DNA of 64,000 nt, taken from positions 382,001 to 446,000 of the forward strand of contig CALNXK010000101.1 in the NCBI GenBank assembly GCA_942486035.1, read 5' to 3'. The stretch comes from Porites lobata. Its lineage: Eukaryota; Cnidaria; Anthozoa; Scleractinia; Poritidae. Within the stretch, counting starts at the first letter, position 1. The number at the start of each line of letters is the position of its first letter. The position numbers were made by a program, and so were the translations under genes. Of this stretch, positions 11,823-26,800 are shown in pieces. The notes beneath the pieces were generated by a model. It saw only the letters and a program-made list of their open reading frames with translations, was not told the DNA's origin and searched no databases.

Positions 11823-14800
11823 AAATTGATCGAATTAAATTCGAAGTTAGCACGGCAGTAGCGCGACGTTGGAAACCAAGTCCTGCTACTGCTGTGTAGC
11901 ACGGCAAGCTGCCTTGCCGAACTCAATTCATAAATTATAAATACATTAGAATACATTTAAAAGTTTGCTAAATCGCTTCTTTATTTTTGTGTTTTGTTTT
12001 CAGCAACTGCCGTTCTATTCGACCTAATTAAATTCGATGTCTGAAACCAAGTCGTGCAAGTGTCGTGCTGCAGTCGAGCTGCAGTCGAGCCAGCTTGGCA
12101 CAGCAGTAGCACAACGTTTGAAACAGGCCATAGAAATAATCACAACCCACCTCCTGTCATACCAATTTAAAAAAACAAAACAAAGCAAAAAACAAAACGA
12201 AACAGGTTAAAACAACACCACAAAAACTTTTAGTATTTTAAAATACTAATTAGCGTAATGAATAAGTAATAACTGGATTCTATATAGGAACTTACACTTT
12301 AGTCTTGGAGGTCATATCCGTAAATATCCCATCTGGTATATAAGTTAAGGGATTATCAAAGAGTGTCCTGTAAGATAACAATTAAGGGATATTTTGAAGA
12401 CTAAATACCAAGTTAACAGCTTTTGTCTCAAGATTTGGACACCCCTTCAGTTAGTTATCGTCTGGATTCAATAAAAGAGAATGAAGGTGAAGGTAATACA
12501 GCAAACCTCCATGTAGCCTACAGCAACTTCATCAAGCATTTCCCACAGAACTAGAATACCACGGTTTTTATTTTCTTTTTTCCTTAAAATCTATAGATAT
12601 TGTGGACGTATTTACTTCCAGCTAGTGTGTTATTGTATTTGTCTTATAATTAAGGCAACGTAACGATTTGGAATATATTGGACAATTTTCATTTTAATTA
12701 CCTAGATTGATTCTTAACGTCTTTTGTCTCCTAGCCTTAAGAGACAAACGAAATTGAGAATAGTCCAGTTTCGAGTTCCCTATGACCGCTGAATTAAAGA
12801 ACTGAAGACGCATTTTTCACGGGCTTAGCCTCCATCTTAAGTAATATATTCACAAAAACCAACGAGAAAAAGACCTGTTTATTACTCTATCTATTGTTTT
12901 TATTCAAATTTCAAACACTTACTAACGGAATTTCTAAATATTTTACTTTATGTCGAGGTTAACCCTGTATGAATGTGTCTTTAATGTTTGTAATCAGCGG
13001 TAGTTTTTAATTGGACTATTAACCTAGGTTAAAAAGTTTTAACATGAAATCAAATTTAACCTGTAAGTTATACAACAAACAGACCTCTTACGAATCTGAA
13101 TATAAATAGATCCTTGCACTCACGTTACCAGCAGCTATGTAAATTTTTGGAAAAAAGAAAGAAAGTTTTTCAAAAGAAAAAGGTTCAACTCCTACAGGAT
13201 TGCTTTGGTAAACCAATATGGTGCAGGTGACGTAATGTCAAACGCTCTATAGGAATACTGTTTATAAATAGTTTTGTTAAACAGCGGGCAGGAAACTGAA
13301 ATGTTTAAAGTATAAATACCTACAGTGAACTGAGTTTATTGAGACCACGGAATGCGTTGAGATCAATGCTTTTGATGGAATTACCGTGTAGAAACCTGAA
13401 AAATATGATCCTAAAATATATTTTGGCTTTTTTACTCAGACTGTTGCGTTTATGGGTGGTTCGTTAACATGAGACTGGCTCTGATATGCCGCCAAAATTC
13501 CTGCGGCCTATTCCACCGTTACCACCTGGGATACTGTTTGGATATGAGAATTGCAGTCTTCGGCGACAAGGTCAACAAAGGCCATTCCAGTTGTTATCAC
13601 TGGCCAGTGTTTCTATCTAGGATTTATCGTTTGCGAGAGAAGTCCCGAGTGGCCGAAGGCCACGAGGTTAAAAGAGAGCTCCGGGGGCATGCTCCCCGGA
13701 AAGTTTTTGAAATGTACGTGCCCTGAGATGCAATCTGGTGCATTTTAAAACACAATTTTGAGAAATGTTAAAGAGCGTGCACGGACCTCGTCTCGTCCGG
13801 ATGATTTTTCCGATATAGTTACTTATATACTGGAATGATAACAATATTTTTGGGGTGAAAGCTGGGCATTTGGGGGGGGGGGGAGCTTCTACCTCTCAAA
13901 TACCCTAGATAGAACCCTTCTGGCATGCCTGGAAAGTTGACTTGAGTTGATCAGATCAGGGTGCCTCCATGAATCAAGGACAATAGAAAAGCCAGCCTTA
14001 ACTCGCGCGATCTTTTCAGTTTTCGAACATCTTAGTAGAAAATGTCTAATGCTGTGTAAAGAGAAATATGTAATAGCGCGTTAATACAGTGATAAACCGT
14101 AACCAGCAAGAAAATAGCCCGCCATTTAAACAAAGGTTTTCTTTTTTATTAAATTTGCTGATTGACTGGTAGCGAGAATAAATCCCCTCTCCTAACGGCT
14201 TGATTTATTTAATATCTGTGAGCGAATAGCGAGTTCTTCATCCAGTGAGAAAGGTGGATGTGGAAAAAGTTTACCTCCAGAATTTTTCAACACTTTATAG
14301 TCTTATTACTTACAAAGAAGTTAGACTCCTGAGATCGGCAAAAGCATCGCGGGGAATAAACTTCAGATAATTATTTATCATGGACCTGCGAAGGTGCATT
14401 AAAATATGTTAAAAGCTATTTTGGGTCTTACAGCTGCTGCTTTCAATATAAACAAATTCACAACAATAATGAGAAAAACTTACAGAGTCGATAGCCTTGA
14501 AAGGTTAGAAAACGTTTGGCGACTTATACGGGAAACATTGTTGAAGCTTAAAATCAGCTCCCTGAAAGAACGGAGCAAGTTAGGTATAGCTTTTCCAAAA
14601 AAATATAAAAATCGTTGCCTTTCAAAGTCACTTCTGGAGCACTCTGATTCAGGCTTTCATCTAAAATTTGAAAATATGTAGTAATAGTAAACATGTTGCG
14701 TTTTCGTGCACCAGAGGGTTAATGTTAAAATATACTTTATTCAGTCAAGTAATTTGAAAGTGGTTTTTTGCAAAGGTTTTAAGTTAACAGATTCAAGTAG

Positions 14801-17800
14801 ACCGTCGGTCAGCCGGTCAGTCCGTTACGTATCATTCTCAACCACGCAGACGAGAGTGCTTTGTAACTATGAATAAATATAAAACTTTTTACAGTCAAAC
14901 CAAGTGGAGCGTAACCCAAGAGAGCCAGTATCGAAGTCTGTTATATTGCATGCATTTAAGACCTCTTCGGTCGATTAAAAAATCTCCCAAAGTTTCTATG
15001 AAAACAGTTATATTGAGCTCAAGAAGAATGATCATTACAGATGCGTGAATGATGAAAACATTCTTTGAAATAGTCAGTCCATACTAGAATGTATGGGGTG
15101 GAGGTGGAGGACACTTGACCTGGTTTGACTGTACACGCAACAACTTTGACGTTCCTGGACTTTTCATTATTTTTATTCATTCCTTTTCATTTTGCACTTA
15201 AAAGACATACTTTGAATTTTTTTTACTTACGAAAAGATAAACTCCTGGCCTCCAAGAAATAGGTTGTCTGGTACGGTAAGGTTGTTGAAAGAAAGATCGC
15301 TACAACACAGCATCAAATTAGTTACCATTTAATATCGGGATACAAATAAAGGAACGATATATTGGTGTTGTTCTTGGAAATGTCTTTTGATCAACTATTT
15401 TGAGACAAAAACCTACTTCGATGATCAAACTGCGTATCTCTGCACCAGTGAGAAAATGTTCCAGATGGCTACATAACAAGAGTTTTTCAATTGTCGTAAC
15501 TGCATTTGTGAGTAAAATTGTAAATTGCTTGCAGGGGCATAGGGTAGGTACCTAAAAAAATGCCGAGGGTAAAAAAAATAAAATTATATCAAATAAAAAG
15601 AAGAAAATAAATTAAAACAAAATTATCCTCAGTCTTCAATTAACTCTGCTATCTTCTTTGAAGTAGTGTATTTTTTCTAAAACAACGACCTTTTTCCTTT
15701 TCACACCGAAATGTCAATTTCCAATGAAACGACGCGTGACTCATCGGTAGACCGACACATTTAGCGAATAGATGAGAAAAGGGCATTGATAGCAGCAAGG
15801 CGATGTGCCTTTATACTCAAGGCATGTAATTTAGGAACTTATGGGAATTTAATGTATAACTTGATATATATTTCCAGTTTCTAGTTTTTTTTTATCTAAT
15901 TTATTGTGTTATCTTTTCATAATTGTAAGGCCCAGTCCATTTTGAACAGGATGTAATTAGTTTAAATTGAAAAAAAAATTGTTTTAAATTAATATCTATA
16001 TCTTTGTAAAATAATTTCGTAACTCTCTTATTTCTAAGCGCGACGATTTTATTAATAAACCAGACTTTAATTTTTAAGCTGGATGTATAAAACATGAAAA
16101 AGTTGTTTTGGGGGGTGGTAGGAGGCAGGGGGATTTTGAAAATTGTGCTTACGACTTGAAAAATCCTGGCTACGCCCCTGGCTTGCGAGTTCGTGGTTCC
16201 TTTCCAAGTCGTCTTTATATATTACTATTGTGGGCTGCTCATGTAGTACTTACACACTTTCTGTCACCCTTATTTTCCGAAACAAATTGATCGGCAGTTG
16301 TTCAATTTGATTATAAGCCAGTGTCCTGGAAGAGAAAGTTACAAATGAACTATAAGTAAAATGTTGGGCATAGAAAAGTATTTCATATACACTTGTCACA
16401 TAGAAAAGTATCTTTGCAATCGGGTATTGTTATGTCTACACGACTGAACTAGGCAACCACATGGTAAACAACATTGTTTAATGTCCCGGATGTGACTACT
16501 GACGAGTGATTACATAACAGGTGTAAAAACGCAAAACATACAGTTTCTGGTTGACAGAATTTTAAATTTTGTTTAACACCTGCACATTTCCAGAAGGCCT
16601 TAAGCCGGCTCATTTTATAAAGTAATTACTAAAAGTAGTGCAGTAGTAAATTTCTGAAAATCCTCGCTCAGCAATTCTTCTTAAAAAAAAAAAAAAAACG
16701 GCGTCGTCTGTAATCATGTCTTCTTCCTGTCGTAGTTACTATCTGTAATTCAGCTAGTTAAATAAGTGTGTGCTTCAAGTAATCAATTTTTTGTACTTTA
16801 TTTATTCCTCTAATTATTTATTAATGTGCTTTACAGACATTTTGACGTATAACTTAAGTTCTAGGCTTTTAATAAATTGTTGCCACAATTCAACCCTCTG
16901 CGATTGCTCTTTGTGTTATTAGCAGTTGGTGTTAAAACGTAACGTTTCTTTTAAGCTACATGCAAACAGACGCAACAACTCCAACAAATGTTAAGCCAAC
17001 AATGTTGGGAGTTGTTGTGTTCGCGTTGGCATTGGTGTGCAAACGGATGCAACAACTCCCAACAATGTTGGGACCTGCAGCGCAAAAACATGCAATAACA
17101 TGCAACAGGGTGTGCAAACAGACGCAACATGTAATATCCCACAATGTGAGAATTATTGCCCGACAATTTTACGTTCGTTTGCACGAGGCCTAATCTATGG
17201 TGAGTTAGCGAACTGCAAACTTACCTTTGTTTACAAGCTACAATGCTGGACAAAAGTCCTTGGGACGAAAATTCTTGTTACTGTCAGTGTATTTTATAAG
17301 GTTGTTACTTAGAAGTAAATTTACTAGTAGCACCTAAAAAATTGGAGTTTTTTCATATCCTAAACTGTGATCATGGTGTGACATAAATGAGTCGAGATAT
17401 TTTTTTTACCGAAAGAGAAATAGCAAGAAAGTTCTACAATCCACACTCTGCGCCAGGGCGGATAAAGGTTGGGCGGTGAAACGAGCGCGTCCGAGCAAAC
17501 AGGTGTGATGCAGTGGACTGGGATTCTCCTTAGAAGTGTCGCTTGTTTTCGACGCTGGTCAGGGCTTGCGATGTGGTTTGTCCATTAGATACTGCCGCTG
17601 TCACTGAATTATGGCGGCTTGATTTGTTTTCTTGCCCTCCTTCCTCGTTCCTTCGTGCTGGTACGCTGTCTCCAAGAGGCAAATGTTGCTATTTTTTGCG
17701 GGAGGTTTAATTGGAGTAGACAAACATCCCTTTCAAAGGGTTTCTCTTATTACTTCCATGACTCTGCCACTGAATTATATTTTCGTTCTACTACTCGCCA

Positions 17801-20800
17801 CTGTCGATGTTATTCCAAAACAAAAACAACCAAATACTGTCTAAAACACGAAGGAAAATCTCATCCATGTCATCCATGGCAATACTAAAAGACAGCAGAT
17901 CGTGTTTCATAACTAGATGACGTGTATTTTATAAATGCGCGCAGCTCGTGCAAGGTGAAGTTATGCTAATTTCAATCACCATCATCCTTCTTTTTAATTT
18001 TGAAAAAAACATCTCATACGTCTTTCTGTTTCTTCGAAACTTCAAAATTAGTTTACCCTCAGTTTTTACTGTTTATCTTGTTTTGTTTTAAAGAGAAAAA
18101 CGGGGAAAAAACCTTACAACTAACCTCAATAAATTTTGTTTACATGCGGTTGCCGGATTTGCGACGCATTGCGCGAATCGCCATGGGGCGTTGCACCGGA
18201 GAAGCAAAGTTTGAAGCAGTACAACCCCACTATATCAAAATATATCAGTCTAATTTTTTGTTATGTTATACAAAATTTATCCTCCTTTAACATATGTAAA
18301 AATTGAGGTTAAGAAGTGTTAAGCTTTTGCAAACGAAACGGCGAAAGACGATTAGGTGATATTTAGTGGAAGGAGGAGGTATTCAACACTTTCAAATTGA
18401 TCGCAATTTTGGCATTATACGACCAACAAGTTTGACTTATAGGTATACAGACACAAACATATGAAACTGTTTGTTGATATTGTTATGAAACGAATTTATC
18501 TGTTTAACATTGTAGCCTGAAATTACAGAAAGAAAATAGGATTTCCGGTTTACAGAAAGGAAAATTTCGCCGGCCTTCAAGCGGACCGGAAGCGCGGAGA
18601 GAGCGCTCGTGCCAGTCCTACTCCGCATCACACATCAAATGAAGAGCGGAGCGCTCGTTTCACCGCCCAACATTTATCCACCCTGCTCTGCGCTATCGTG
18701 CAATGAGTTTTTTTAAACAGAGTAAAAACAGTCTTTTGAAGCATTTGTCTTACAAATATATAAAGTTGATTGTATTTCCTGACTCTACGAATGCTGATAT
18801 ATCCTTTATTTGGTTCTCTTGCAAGTCTCTGGAAAAAAAAATACAAAAGCAAGAAGGAACTCTTAGGAGTATACGTCTTACAGCGTGCAGGTACACTATT
18901 ATACTAGCTATGAATTCTGGGTCGGTATGTGGCACCCCAGTTTAGACTTTTCACCATCCCTTTGGCATTGTGAGAGTTTTCAAAGTAGTTTGATAGATAA
19001 TCATCAAAATTCTCGCGCAGCCCTGTCCTGTATTCTAAATCCTTAATCATGTAAGTTATTAAGAAGCCCCACGATTTTAGAATTTTGCAACTCCAAAAAT
19101 TGTTTTCAACATCATCCATCTTCAGTTGCTACATTACGTGAGTAAGAATGTTGCAAGAAGTAGGATTACAGATGGCAATAATATATTTTTTGCATTATAC
19201 GTTCTGAACTGTAAGAAGGTGTATTCTAAAAGTATCTTTTGACCAGTTTAAACCTCAAGATCTTTCGCACTTCTTCGAAACTTTGCTATCATAGCAACGA
19301 TATTAACTTTAATTTCCTTTTTTTCATATAGTCATACATACATACATACATACATACATACATACATACATACATACATACATACATACATAGTTTTAAC
19401 AGAAGTGAGGCCAGTGAGGTCTGGTACCGATCTCAATTGGTTATTATTCAAACGTCTGAAAAAAAAAAACCAAAAAAAGAAAAACAAACAAACAAACAAT
19501 GTTTCTAAACCCTCTAATCTTTGCGAGTGCCATTTCCCCATAAAAGGCCGTTGTAAAATATAGATTATCTATTTATTTATTTATTATTGTTTTTTTGTGA
19601 TTCTTGTGTCTGCTTTGGAAGGGGTGTACATTTTAAGAAGGAATACAGGTTTGGCATTATCCAGAATATCTTCGCTTAATGTGATACGAACATTTTCCAT
19701 GATTTTTAGGAAAACTAGCCACAGTAGTCGCGCAGAATAACGTTCAGTGCTATCTCTTGCCTTCTGTAATTTATTTTGACCTAAGTCAAAGCGTACCCCC
19801 TTAGACTAAGAGGAAAGACTAATCAGTTACCTAAGAGTACACTGAACGTCTTAGAGCGCGGCTACTGTGACTGGCGCCACCAAGACAAAATTGATTGATA
19901 AAAATAACTATACATGTACGTTTCGAGAAGTAAAATATATCAAAACCCACCAGCCCAATTACTTCTTACAGACGTGACCTTTTACTCTAGCAGAAGAACG
20001 TTCATGTTAGAGTGATTGACGGAAGCGAAAATTGTTCAAAGTTTTGACTCGAGGTTACATGTTATTAAAAAACGCGGCTATGTTCGCGAGGAAAAGTCTT
20101 GTAAATGACAAAATCACTGCTTTGTGACAGCCAAATAATGTTCCACTGCCGACAGCGTTACCTTTAAAGTTACAAACACGGAGAGAATTGCAATGATAAA
20201 TTTTGCTTTCGTTAAAAGAATTTTTCTATCAATATTACAATTTTGTACTTTAAGTAGCTTATTGATTTCTTACAACCGGTTGATTGGCTAAAAAAAACAA
20301 CAATAACAACAACAACTTTCTTGGAATGTATTGTTATTTCAATGTACCCTGCAGATTGGTCAATTTTTTCTAGGTGGTCCCGGTTACAGTAGATGTATAC
20401 TAGAAGTACTATTTTCAATAGGATTTTTTTCAATGAATACCATTATAGAAAAAACTTACTGTAAGGGCGTTAATTAGTTAACCCTGTTGACACACTCCGT
20501 CGAGTGAATAAAGACAATATTGTTATTGTTAAGGCTTAGAATAAGGGTGCTTTCTCGTTAACAAAATTGAAGGAGGTGATATGGTGCTGCGTCGCCTATT
20601 TCCCTTTCTTAAACGGTCTTTGCTATTTTAAACGGTTGATGCCACCATTGGTAACCAAGCCTATACTCATAATAGATGTAATATATTTCCTGGATTAAGT
20701 TAGAAGTTTTGGAAAAGGCTAGGGTCACCTGTTATTGATGTATAAGTTAAGAAAAACAGTTTGTTAAATTTTTCGGAATTTTGGCGGGTCTTTGTGGTAG

Positions 20801-23800
20801 TAAAAGTGTAGTTAAAGGGAGAGAGATAAGGATACAAAAGGTCCGGGTTTGACCCTGCGTTACGATTTTCTTTCTTTTTAAAAGAAACAGACTCTTAAAA
20901 ATTTTCTAAGTGTCTTAAAAATGGCAGCGACCGTTTACGAAAGGGACAACTGCCGCTGCGTCATTCTCAAACAAGTCATGGGTATTTGCTTATGGAATCC
21001 TGCCTTTGTATCATTCAGTACAGTTGTGCTCTTTGCAGCGGCAGTCTGTAACTACTTACATTGTGCCAAATCCACCAAATCGTCTAAATGTCCCATCGGC
21101 TATCGTCCTTAGGTTATTATCATGTGCAAAACTATGGAAAATAAGTGAAAGCAAAGTTTGCCGAATTTCGTCCTTTCTTTTCTGAAAAATTTGACGAAAG
21201 TTCGCTACGAATTTCGTTAAATCGCCAGCGAACTTTCGTTGAATAACATAAATTTCGCTGCTCTGTTGGCGAAATTTCCCTTCTGCAGAATTGAAATTTT
21301 GTTTTGCCGAAATTTCGCCAGAGCGAAAAATCGTATGGGCTCGCAATTGAAGTTAAGACGAACACAATGTAATGACAACCTTTTTAGGGGTCGTTTCGTT
21401 CGCTGTGATTGCTAGAATGACTTAAAAGAGAAGTTAATCGTAGTTCGTCGCCGAGTTGGATTTGACAAAACTCGCTGTGATAACGATTTAACTACAGTCT
21501 AAGACAAATAGTTGGGAGACTGCTTTTACTTCTGGCTCGTCTCCTTGTCCTTCCAATGTTGTTAACTAAACAACAAAGTGTCAATAGGGAACTTAAGAAC
21601 CACGACGAAGTTCGATTACGACGACTACGTCTGTTGACTGGGAAAGGACTGGAACGGGAACGTCAGTTTCGGCGGGAAAAAGGAAACTTTAGATACAATC
21701 GGTCGGTAGGCCGACGACGACACTGAATGTAAACAAAAATGTAAAACTGTGATGTTCGTTCGCAACAAAGTTTTTTCGCAATGGCGTCTTTTAAAACGAT
21801 GCAAGATCGTTTACTTTCATTGACAATGAAGAATTTTTATTGTTGTCTGACCTTTTTGAATGGAAAAATCTCTGCTTTCTGTACGAAGATTATTCAACTT
21901 TTAACCTGAACGAGATGACCGAGTCCGAGTGTCTGTCAGAGTTTAGATTTGAAAAAAGAGACATTCCGATGCGATAGCTGTTTTCCATATAAAGTTCATT
22001 TCCTCTATATTAAAGATATGTGATTTGCTTTTCCTAAATACGTACAACTAATTTCATCACTTACGAGTTCGCTCGCTCGGCCTCCACAGCTCAGTGTTGT
22101 CATTCTTCGAAGTAAACACGATTCATCAGTCGAATTTTCAATCAACATCTCTTGTTAGGAGAAAAAAGAAAGGATACCTGGATTTACGAGGATAAAAAAG
22201 TAGAAAGCCCTTGAAAAATCGCTTATAAACAGGGATTTATACCTGCCGAAGCTTGTGGATTGCAGGACGACGTGGTTCTACTTTGTTTGGCGTCGTCGAC
22301 GACATTACGAGGAGGAATTTGCTGGCCGCGCTTGCGCAGTGCACGGTCTCTCACTTCCGGTCATCGTCGTGGTTCTTAAGTTCCCTAATGTTGTTAACTA
22401 AACAATAAAGTGTCCCAAAATTTTGACTGAGACTGTAGATCTCACAGCAATGCCACTTCAGTTGATTATACTTTCTAGTTTACGGTCATTGACTTGCTTT
22501 TCCGGCGCGCGGCTTTGTAAAGGCGAATCTAGCGTATTGTTTAGAAATGCCCGGAATTTCGTTTGCCTTTCAAAGACTAAATTTTAACCTATTCTCGATT
22601 ACTCTCGTCCCATAGGCTAAAGGATACATGTAAGTCCGCGGAATAACGAAATTAAGAGACTTTACATTTAATTAAATGAGCGTATTGTTCAAACATCGCG
22701 GTATATAGGTATGCATAAACCTAAACCACGCAGCATATTTTTCTGGCTATTTTTGTTTATCCTCCTGCTCCCTGATTTTACATATACTGAGTAAGCATTG
22801 TACTCATCGTGTGTTTGTCTATGCAAGCACAGCAGCAAATTATAGTAGCGGAGCTCCCGCGCGCGCGAAGCGGAGCACCATGGGTAAGAAAATTTGGTAA
22901 ACTATTCATCCCAGAAAATTTGGTTATGACGTAGCGTACGTCCGTCCGTACGGACTTTCCGGGTAGTGGAAAGTAGTCCGCATGGACTCTTGGGGTAGGG
23001 GAAAGTAGAGATTTTTTGGCGGGAAATCGCATTGCGCAACGTCGCCCAATTATATCGCGCACCTGGTTTTGAAAAAAAGAAAGCAACTAGAAAGAGTCAG
23101 AGTGAGAAGAAGGAGAGAAAATTATAGTGAAAAACGCCCGCAAGCAGAACGAGACAGAGCTAGAATGAACAGACAAAGGCAACGCGAAAGAGAAATACAA
23201 AGGCAAAGAGAACGGCTGCAAAATAATGACATGATGACAGAAAGTGTTGTGTTAATGTCACTATGGCCCCGCGCTATTTACATTTTGATTTCAAACTGAT
23301 CTCGGACTCGAAAATTCAGCCAGTCATTTAAAAATACAAGCAGGGAAGACAGAGGCTTTTCACTTTTCTCACCATAGTCACGCGTTGATCACGTTCTACG
23401 ACCGTCCAATTTTTATGCTCTGATTGGTCAAAATTTGACAGGTGAGTTCATGCAGAAACTGATTTATACAGCATCTTGAACCTTGTCTACTTTCAGTTTG
23501 ACAGCTGAAGCTGACAGAGTATTTTGTCAACTTGTGATGTTTTTTACTGTCTTTTTCCACTGGATGCTGAAAATGAAATACAGCTGCTATCAACAGTCTT
23601 CTTTGATTCATGGCTGGTTTGTTTATTAAATTTTTGGTCGGGAAATGCGCCGGTTGCCAAAGTTGGAAATCCGATTTCGGATGCATCGCTTTCGTTTTTA
23701 CCTTGCTGGATGCGGCTTGAAAAGTCCCTCAAGCGATTCTGGCCTTACTTTATAGCTTTCAAGAGCTGCATCTCGAATGGTAAGCCTAAGTAATTATTGT

Positions 23801-26800
23801 ATACAGTGTATGTTTGTTTTTTAATATCTAATTTCATGAAGTCGAGCGCAGTTTATGAGGCTAATTTATGCACGTTTGTATTAAGATCTGAGACAATGAT
23901 CTGATCTAGTTTATATAAGCTTACAGAACTTTAAAAAGCCTTTAGTCGATATTTTCTCTCCGCATATAGAACGAAAAAACGTTCCGAAGAGTATTTAGTT
24001 ATAATTTTGGCTGTAGAAAGAAAGCTTTGAGCAATTTTCTTACCTCGAGTTTATCTTTGAAAACAGTAAACACCAGGAAGCCGGCTAAAAGCTTTAAGCT
24101 TAAGCTTAAAGACTCAGGATTTTTAGAGACGCTTTAATACTTGTCTTCGTGAATGAAAATTGTTGTCTCTTTAAATGTTTCACCGAATTACATTTCTTTT
24201 ATTGATTGTTAGTAGTCTCTTACAATTTTAATCGCTATGCCGTTTGTTTTCAGTCGTTCATAAACAACGCTCGCAGGAGTACTCAAAATGCTGCTCGTAT
24301 CAAACGCTTTTTAAGATTACACATCGTTATAAAACCATTTAATAAAAAAAATAAACACAATAAATTCTTTATTATGTTGAAGCGTAACTCTTTTAATGTT
24401 CACTGAAAATTTGGCGCTTGTCAAAAGTGAGAACCGGCTGGCCGTATAGGTGATTTTGGAAAGTTTTTGAACGGTTTTGCTAAAAGCCCACGCGTGCTTC
24501 GTACGGTTCTGAATATTGAATGAGTGCAATTTGTCTTGAAAAATTGTGAAATACTGCATTTTGTCTGAGGTCTATATGATAAAAACAACGCCTCATATTA
24601 CTGTTTCAGATGTGATGTATAAAAAGTATGAAATGTTGGTTTACACGCTCCCAGAGTTGTTGGCAAGATTTTGTTAAGTAAACTTGTCGAACTCAAAAAA
24701 TTCGGCCTGATTTGTTTTCCAAAAATTCGTTTTCCAGGCCTAATCTACTGTGATCAAGAGCCATTATGGCTCTAAAATGTGATCGAAGATAATTGCTATT
24801 TTTTGGGTGTATATATACGGCTATCAATTCGATGTAAGATTTTTTTTTTCACTCTAAAATCACTTAGCCTTAGCTTTCCCTTAAAGTTAACTGATTTGTG
24901 GATTACAAGTTTATTGTTTGATTTAAATTATAAATTTATTAATGGGAGCTTCGCTTTCAGCCCTGGCTAAATCTATGTATTACAGTATTTACACTGTACA
25001 AGCGCAACGAAATGATTGCAACGCCACTTTTCAATACGAGTATAAGGTATATTGTGAGATTCGCTCCCGAGTTAAAGCGTGCTTCCAAATTCAACGCGAT
25101 ATGGGCAAGACAATACTCATAAAAATAATAATTTGTTAATAATATTCCATTCCTATAGACTGAATATTCACCCCAGGAAAATGAGAATTTTTTGCACTAA
25201 AGAAGTTTGTTTTCGATAAATTACGCTATAGAAATTGCCCTTAATGACAGTTCTTCTTGATGCAAAAATCTTTAATGACTATGCCTCAAAATTAAATGTT
25301 TGAGTTCTTGACAACTTGAGAATGCCTAAACTGCAAACTTCATAACAGTTGTGTCACCGCTACGAAAGACTCGCTGTTTCTACAGATGTTTTCGCCATTA
25401 TTCTGCTTTAAGCAAATGAAGACTGCCTTTAAGTAAGATAAAGAAAAGAAAGAAGAAACAGAGACAAAAAATAGCGTTTGTGACTTAAAAAATGCCTAAA
25501 CTAGCTCAAATCCTCAAACAGCCAAGGGGTACTTGGCTGGTATGTGTATCGGTATTTTTTCTTCCCTGATCATTGTATAAAACAAATTCATTCCATTTTG
25601 CTTTGGGTCTGTTCAACAATAGATCACAGAAGACGTGAAAATGTAGTAAAAACGATCACAAGCCTCAGGCGAGTGTGCCACGTCTCAGTTTTTACCACAT
25701 TTTGACGTCAACTGTGATCTATTACTGAACAGACGCTCGGCAACATGGAATCTGTTTGTTGAATAGCGATCACAGCAATCGATGTTTGCGACGATGAAAG
25801 CTAAGATAGAATTCATTTCTTTGTTAAGTTTCTTAAGGCTGGTTTCCATTTTGACCGAAAAAAAGTTCGAACGAACAAACCGAAATTTCGTTTTGATGAT
25901 ACGAATTTCGCGTCGAAATTTAGTCTCATCCCTCGAAAAATCAGTCGCTACAATTTATTACCTAGCTTGCGAAATTTCACCGACATTAGAACAATTGATG
26001 CACCAAAATTTCGCGGCATTTCGCCGAATTTCGACGTAGTTCGTTTTCTGTGATGGTAAAACTTGAAAGCGATAAAAATATTTCAAGAACCCAAGTGATT
26101 CCTTATAGGTGGCTTCAATATTCTAGGTTCTACAATCCATACGTTCGTCTCGTGTTTCTCTCTACACTTCATTCATGCTCTCGCCGCTTCCTGCGTGCTT
26201 TACAACGACCAGAGCCCAGTCAAGGCGTCTTTCTTTGTTAATTATGGTTCGTGACGAAAACGGACTAGTTACTGATAACATTTTGCGCTCATTTAACAGC
26301 GCTCAAATGATCTTCAAACCCTAAAAAAATTAGTGTCCAATAACATATCAGCGGGGGAATGATTTTGCTCTCACCACCCGAGTGTTGAGTTGTTTAACTT
26401 ACAAATTGCTTAGTTTATCGCCAATTCCTTCCAACATTCCCGGTTGTATTTCAGACAAGTCGTTATGTGACAGGTCACTGCAAATAGGAAAAGACATTGA
26501 GCGTTATAAATGGTTGTACAAAGTAAACTTTGGGATGTCAAAATGCTTTTAATAGTTGAATTTACTTACTGTTAACCTTCATCAACTCTACATTGCTTCA
26601 AGGATTTATAGCGTAATTATTATTCATTCAAAATATTTCGCCTTTTTCTGTTTCGTTCCAATCCCGCAGCTAATTCTTCATAACCAACTGGCGCTTACCA
26701 TATTTGGAAGATGCAGCAATATACCATCGATTCTATGGTATATTTGAATAGAAACGAGATTGATCGATGGTATGCTTGATTGGAAACGATCGAGGCTGCT

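Noticed and set aside
23069..23299. Arg-rich 76-codon ORF as a nuclear protein
   Set aside because: Directly after a dispersed GC-rich repeat with AGA/CAA-rich sequence, and without splice or start context.
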